Positions 6,741 to 7,283 of a stretch of 7,283 nucleotides of DNA are shown in pieces. Made by a program: the position numbers and the translations under genes. Position 1 is the stretch's first letter. Each line of letters starts with the position of its first letter. This stretch comes from UBA1774 sp045223835 (GTDB lineage Bacteria; Bacillota; Clostridia; Oscillospirales; Oscillospiraceae), in NCBI GenBank assembly GCA_045223835.1, contig JBGUZS010000124.1, forward strand, positions 1 to 7,283. The letters are read 5' to 3'. The notes beneath the pieces were generated by a model. The model was not told the origin of the DNA. It did not search any database and was given only the letters and a program-made list of their open reading frames with translations.

Positions 6741-6750
6741 GTGGGCCGGT
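6724..6750. promoter_or_regulatory. GC-rich inverted repeat, terminator-like or operator
   Basis: ACCGGCCC (6724-6731) pairs perfectly with GGGCCGGT (6743-6750) across an 11-base gap. It lies downstream of the sigma / DUF4367 remnant on the minus strand, where a terminator for that unit would be expected, but no clear T tract follows on either strand. It also overlaps the -35 box of the next operon, so an operator is equally possible. Confidence 0.5.
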
Positions 6751-6854
6751 CTGTTCCGCTCCGAAATGGCCAGGGATGGGACTATGCTGCCCCCTCTCTG
6801 AAATAGCATCTTCTGTTTTCAGCAATCTACCCCGCAGACGCAGCCCCAAAGCGC

Positions 6855-7019
6855 TCATGGAGTGATTTGTACGCTCTCCGCCATTCTGATCAGGTCGTCC
6901 TCACTGACGAAACCGGAAAGGAAGAATGCTCTTTGATCGGAATCCGTCCAGATCAGCGCGTTTGCCGTATCGACAGACAGGGCGCGAAACACCTGCGCCG
7001 GTTCGCCCCCCACCCACCG
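6855..7019 (-). pseudogene. C-terminal remnant of a DUF4367 (putative anti-sigma) protein
   Basis: In the frame ending at the TGA 6857-6855 the translation includes ALIWTDSDQRAFFLSG followed by FVSEDDLIRMAESVQITP and the stop. This is the characteristic tail of DUF4367 proteins: a Trp-Thr-Asp strand, a Ser-Gly turn, then an E-(D/E)-L-I-x-(I/M)-A-E-S-V helix. These proteins are usually encoded right after an ECF sigma factor and are thought to act as membrane-anchored anti-sigma factors. Only about the last 50 residues remain; there is no start codon, ribosome binding site or membrane anchor. The upstream edge abuts the ECF sigma remnant in a different frame. The family call rests on my reading of this short tail. 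Confidence 0.62.
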
Positions 7020-7152
7020 CGTCCTGGGGATTCCGGAGCCGCCGGTCCGCCAGAAAAAGGAGCAGGTCCCGGTACTCCCGGTAAATGGCCTCGAATTTGG
7101 AGGAATCCTCCTCCGTTTCGATCATCTGCAGATAGACCAGCACCGCGCTCAC
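7018..7152 (-). pseudogene. N-terminal remnant of an ECF sigma factor
   Basis: From a likely GTG start at 7152 (AGGGTG at 7159-7164, 6 nt upstream) the frame reads VYLQMIETEED, then SSKFEAIYREYRDLLLFLAD and RRLRNPQDA. This is the start of region 2 of clostridial ECF sigma factors, which normally continues into a conserved EDAV-type helix. Here homology ends after NPQDA, near 7018. The frame runs on with unrelated residues to a stop at 6901, while the DUF4367 tail appears in the neighbouring frame. With sigma regions 2.2 to 4 missing, the product cannot be a working sigma factor. An ATG at 7125 is an alternative start but would cut into the usual N-terminus. The longer open frame to 7272 has no ribosome binding site. 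Confidence 0.68.
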
Positions 7153-7283
7153 CTTCAACACCCTGTCATGTGCTGCGGGGCGGCGGAGGCTGTCCCCTCT
7201 CCCCCGCCCCTTATACTTTATATAAGATTTCCGTACTGGGAGCTGCCTGTTTACTGGAACACTTATTGTCAACAGTCCAAAAG
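7153..7283. other. Upstream region of the sigma remnant, no gene seen
   Basis: This stretch holds no credible gene. On the minus strand a perfect TTGACA lies at 7272-7267, but no -10 box follows at 16-18 nt. An AT-rich element (7210-7226), with CTTATA and TATAAG in inverted orientation, may contain a -10 box, though nothing resembling a -35 box sits at the right distance from it. A native promoter for the former sigma gene could lie here but cannot be assigned. Confidence 0.4.

Noticed and set aside
6670..6858. A 62-codon minus-strand frame between the CvpA gene and the DUF4367 remnant.
   Set aside because: It has no ribosome binding site or recognisable domain and covers the inverted repeat and promoter of the next operon.
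7210..7226. The AT-rich element with CTTATA and TATAAG as a promoter -10 box.
   Set aside because: No acceptable -35 hexamer lies 16-18 nt upstream, and the TTGACA at 7267-7272 is too far away.
7153..7272. An upstream extension of the sigma remnant to the ATG at 7272.
   Set aside because: The added residues do not resemble a sigma factor, and the ATG overlaps a TTGACA with no ribosome binding site; the GTG at 7152 is better supported.

Overview
The window looks like a stretch of chromosome from a GC-rich Firmicute, most likely a Clostridia lineage. Supporting signs are strong AGGAGG-type ribosome binding sites, a CIRCE heat-shock operator, near-consensus vegetative promoters, a Firmicute-typical CmpB-like (PF06541) membrane protein, and the remnant of a clostridial-style ECF sigma / DUF4367 gene pair. 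No phage, transposon, CRISPR or stable RNA gene is visible. Most genes are ordinary housekeeping or accessory genes. The species cannot be named from this sequence.

Layout. Positions 1-31 are pure C and probably an assembly or read-end artefact. Next comes a small heat-shock protein on the minus strand (54-500), with a near-perfect promoter (TTGACA, 16 nt, TATAAT) overlapped by a CIRCE operator for HrcA. A patatin-like phospholipase (683-1531, minus) is divergent from a two-gene plus-strand unit: an alpha/beta-hydrolase esterase (1637-2689) and a Ste24-type M48 membrane metalloprotease (2695-3903). The divergent promoters share their -35 region, and an 18-bp perfect palindrome sits between them. 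A strong hairpin terminator (3919-3956) closes the plus-strand unit.

The minus-strand operon 6600 to 3979 encodes a CvpA-family membrane protein, a CmpB-like membrane protein and phosphopentomutase DeoB. Its genes are separated by 4 and 17 nt. DeoB links nucleoside breakdown to the pentose phosphate pathway; its phospho-acceptor residue is Ser rather than the usual Thr.

At the right end (6855-7152, minus) is a decayed locus. The N-terminus of an ECF sigma factor runs, in another reading frame, straight into the C-terminal end of a DUF4367 protein. This is what an internal deletion of a sigma / anti-sigma pair would leave. It is the most unusual item here. I see no convincing novel multi-gene system; the items worth checking are this collapsed sigma locus, the DeoB Ser85 substitution, the CIRCE-controlled hsp20 and the shared divergent control region.
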